A DNA stretch of 21,822 nucleotides from contig JBBHKE010002568.1 of NCBI GenBank assembly GCA_037447655.1, positions 444,711 to 466,532 of the forward strand, written 5' to 3'. This document shows positions 18,692-21,822 of the stretch, piece by piece. The stretch's first letter is position 1; each line of letters starts with the position of its first letter. Position numbers and translations under genes: made by a program. The DNA comes from Zygnema cylindricum. Its lineage: Eukaryota; Streptophyta; Zygnematophyceae; Zygnematales; Zygnemataceae. Under the pieces are notes generated by a model. That model saw only the letters and a list, made by a program, of their open reading frames with translations, ran no database searches and was not told the DNA's origin.

Positions 18692-21600
18692 ATGAGAACC
18701 ATTTTAGTGCTAGCTTTTCTCCTAGGTGTGGCACTTCCTTTCCTCTCCGCCTCCGCTATCCCTCTCCCTGCCCCTACCCCTTCCCCTGCCCATTCCCCTT
18801 CCGAGGACATTCACCCCATTTGGTTCACGGCGCGTGGCATTAGCCGTTTCCAGCCTCGTCCGTACAATCCGTACAAGTCTCACATTCCTCCCGAGCCCCG
18901 ATCGGTCGACAAATCCGATTCCGCGCCGCGCCGATTTCTCCACCAATTAGAGAGAGTCGTGGAGTTTATCGCCGAGCAGGCCCGAGGTCAACATGGAACG
19001 CCGAACGGAAAAAACACTAAAAACAAAAATCATCGCAGACCCCAAAATCAGAATCAGTACACCGCCTCCGTGGCGTCCTCCGGTGCTGCCACGTCAGCTG
19101 CAGCTGCCACGTCAGCCGCCACAGTCCAACCGTTGGAAAGGACGGTCGCTCCGACAAGCATCCCGGCGGGAGAATCCGAACGAGGATTTGTCAAGTCACG
19201 CTTAACGGAACTGAACGCCGAACTGACGATGGCGTACGGGAAGAGCAAAAACATAGTCGTTTGCAGAAGGGCAATTGTGAAGTCCCAGTATCAGGTGGAG
19301 AAGGCACAGGCAATAATCGTAAATAATGATTGGTATCGGGCTCGCAAGAAGATCCTTTTTGCTAAAGGAGGAATCGAGCTGTGTCTTTTAGCTATTGAAG
19401 GGCAGACAAAAGATCGAGGTCTGTCGGAATTGACTTCGAGTCACGACCTTTGCAGTAACATTATCGACATTCTTACCCGTCTTGCCTACGAACAAGACTC
19501 GCAGAAACCGGTAAAAAAAAATCTTCCTGGGGCGGTCTTGGAAGGAACCAATCCGATCAATGTCGTAGTGAACGGAAACAGTTACGGTTTGACTGCTACC
19601 CGCGAAACTGGCGGTACGTTTTATGCTCAATTTTTCATCTCCAAATTTCGCAATTGTCTTCTCCTCGGTTTTCCATGTGACCTGTGGTAAAAACATTAAA
19701 GACCGCGTGTCAATGCCTGTTCCATGATATTGTCCTGTTTTCTGTTGGTAGTTGAAATTGTATTTCTCTGTGCAGCTTTGTATCCCAATGCACCGATTTT
19801 CTTAAGATCTTACACTGAGTAGAGATTTCATGTTGATTTTCTGCAAACTCGACATTTTTCTTGCTAGCTGATGCAGCATACTGTTTTATTCATTTTTTTT
19901 TGCCCGATTTCTTTCTTTTATTTCACTAGGTGCCCGGCTTAGGTCCAATGAGACCTTCACATCCGGAACTTTTACCGCCAGTTTGAAGTGCCCGTCAGGG
20001 ACACCCACAGGATCAAATACAGCTTTTTATGTGAGTTTTTTCAATAATATATATGGTTCTCTTTTGGGTGTGATGCAGCAATTTTCTTATCCTGTTCCAC
20101 TTATTGTTGTCTGTTTCAGTTTATCTTTGCCGAAGTTCCCTGGCTATGTCAACATTTTTTTGTATCAAAAGGTCTTTTTCTTGTTGATTCTTTTTATCGT
20201 TATATTGTCAGTGGTTGTGATTTAAACACAAAATTTAGTCCAATATCTTCCAAACCGTAATCAGAGAGGCTTACGTTTTTCTGGTTTATTGCAATCCATC
20301 CAGCTTTCAACTCCATTGGACGATCCAAACCGAAATTCGATCATCATGGAATTCTACGGCGATACGAGCCGTCGAGTTTCGATGAATACCGTTTTCAATG
20401 GCGCAAACTATTACAGCTCAATCGTCGACTTAGGGTTCGATTGTTCCGAAGGCTTCCACAATTACACACTTGTTTGGACACCCAACAGGATAATGTGAGT
20501 TTTTTGATCAACGTCTGTTTTTATGGCTTTAGTTCTGCCCCCCTTTTGCTCGGAAAACTGCTAAATTAAGACAAGCAATATCCATGACCATAACTTTCTA
20601 AGGTAGATAGAGTGTGAATATTGGAAACTTGTGAGCACCATCCACAGTTGATTCTTAAAGCATTGGACTACAACATTTCAAAGATAATGTATACTACAGC
20701 TTATTGGAAGACTGAAAAACGCCTTTTTGCATATTGAAATATTGAAAAATGAGGGGTAAAGGAAATGCATTTCGTACAAGTATTCACATTAAGCGTCACA
20801 ACGCGTATTAATCTCAAACAAATTACATACTTGATAATGTTCCGATCCCTAAAACCGTACCTCTGAACTTTGACCGTCCGACCCAAAATCACAGTATTTA
20901 ATGTTACATCCAATTTACAGGTGGTACGCCGATAAAAACCTTTTACGATATCAAGACAACAAAGGCATGGAAGTTTTCCCTATCAATACGACAATGTCCC
21001 TTTATATGTCTTTACTTTACACTTCGACAGTCGCGACTCAGTCTTGGAGTACAGGAGCACCCAATTCGCCAGTTTCCACAAATTTCTCAAATGTACGAGT
21101 GGGAACTCCGACAATTGTTCCTCCGATAATTCCGGGATCCATAAAAAGTGCCCAACTTTTTCCGATAGGTTTGGATTACTGTTCGCAAAATATGGAAACC
21201 GGTCGCGGGTCGGCTTCGATTACATACTACAATTATGGATGCGGTGAGTAGTTTCTCCATCAGAAACAAATTGAAGACAATCAGAACCTATTCTGAGAAG
21301 ACTTTTCCAACAAAAAAAAATAGTTTTTCGCCGAATCAATTTCCATTTTTATCTAGTTATTGTAACCTTTCCACGATCTATGCGCATTTCACAACCAAGA
21401 CCGGTACTCTATTTGAACAAGGAAATTGGCTACAGCAATCCAAAGGCGGGGGCACATTATGAGGGTTACGAATGTAATTCCGTTTCATTCTGAATGACCA
21501 CTTTTCTCACCTTCTGTTTTCCCTTTTTTTTTAATTTACTTATTTCTGTTTTGTTCTTTTGTGTACCGTACAGGTGGTAGATGGCACTCTATTGTACCGT

Positions 21601-21822
21601 ATCAATACGGCCGATTCTCAACAAAATTCAAATGTGCAGCTGGAAATACGAGTGGCCTGGTTTCTTCCTTTTATGTGAGACTCTAAAAACTTTTCTACAA
21701 AACAAGCAAAACCCCAACTCCCGATTTTAAAAAGGAATCCGAAATTTGAGACCCGGTATTTTGTCGCACTCTCTAGCCTAAATTCTTAACAACTCACTTT
21801 ACTTCTCCTGTTGGCAGTTGTC
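18692..21822 (+). CDS. Second copy of the tandem-GH16 gene, 3' end outside window
   Basis: Predicted exons are 18692-19613, 19930-20030, 20304-20494, 20921-21243, 21574-21674, and exon 6 starting at 21818. All coordinates mirror those of the left copy. The translated parts are the same residue for residue through exon 5 as far as I can see, including the degenerate Ser353/Ile355 motif of domain one. Introns are also identical where compared, which points to recent duplication or homogenisation rather than selection on protein alone. The catalytic Glu-Asp-Glu of domain two lies past the window edge, so the integrity of this copy cannot be judged. The two copies diverge, with the whole palindrome spacer between their promoters. 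Confidence 0.85.

Larger units (their letters stand above)
15619..21822 (-). repeat. Right arm of ~6.2-kb near-perfect inverted repeat
   Basis: This is the reverse-complement partner of 5113-11315, with an inner boundary at TTGGTCAGTC (15619). It runs to the last base of the window without losing identity, so it probably continues. The spacer between the arms is 4303 bp. Because the arms are inverted, the two gene copies diverge, with start codons about 10.4 kb apart. Immediately inside the boundary the sequence becomes minus-strand copia pol. Confidence 0.97.

Noticed and set aside
21244-21250. Stop codon after exon 4 as the end of a one-GH16 gene
   Set aside because: The stop overlaps a strong GTGAGT donor. 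Splicing there joins in phase to exon 5 and supplies GGRWHS, the start of the second GH16 fold; kept only as an alternative isoform.
1-21822. tRNA, rRNA or CRISPR features
   Set aside because: I saw no tRNA B-box-bearing cloverleaf, rRNA segment or regularly spaced repeat array; the GATCGATCC near 1982 is part of a small hairpin only.

Overview
This is eukaryotic nuclear DNA, very probably from a streptophyte (land plant or charophyte alga). The evidence is a spliced gene with GT-AG introns encoding plant-type GH16 wall-glucan domains of the XTH/EG16 kind, a Ty1/copia element primed by an initiator-Met-tRNA-like site, and AT-rich, repeat-laden surroundings. The species cannot be named from the sequence.

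The window is dominated by a giant inverted repeat. The left arm (5113-11315) and right arm (15619-21822) are reverse complements of about 6.2 kb, almost base-for-base identical where compared, around a 4.3 kb unique spacer (11316-15618). The right arm runs off the window end, so the true arm length is unknown. The one clear break in identity is a 55-bp patch (8771-8825 / 18109-18164) with six substitutions and one indel.

Each arm carries the same gene, transcribed outwards. The left copy (8243 down to 4221) is complete: seven exons encode a predicted 676-aa secreted protein. Its order is signal peptide, Pro/Ala-rich arabinogalactan-type segment, a helical domain reminiscent of invertase/pectin-methylesterase inhibitors, a GH16 domain with a ruined catalytic motif, and a second GH16 domain with an intact DEIDFEWLG motif. 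The two GH16 domains share exon lengths (101 and 191 bp) and intron phases, so they arose by internal exon duplication. The right copy (18692 onward) is identical as far as seen and is cut by the window edge at the start of exon 6.

Upstream of the gene each arm holds a putative TATA box, a cluster of GCCGTAC/GTACGGC motifs within a decayed open frame, a 177-bp TA-flanked MITE, and a 1.08-kb repeat R. R has a diverged direct copy at window positions 1-1129, so the left gene lies between two R copies.

The spacer holds two halves of a degenerate Ty1/copia retrotransposon facing each other: LTR, primer site and gag on +, and RT, RNase H, polypurine tract and a truncated LTR on -. Protease and integrase were not found. 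The 3' half is truncated exactly at the inner edge of the right arm, which links the element to the rearrangement. Positions 1130-4220 hold no recognisable gene.
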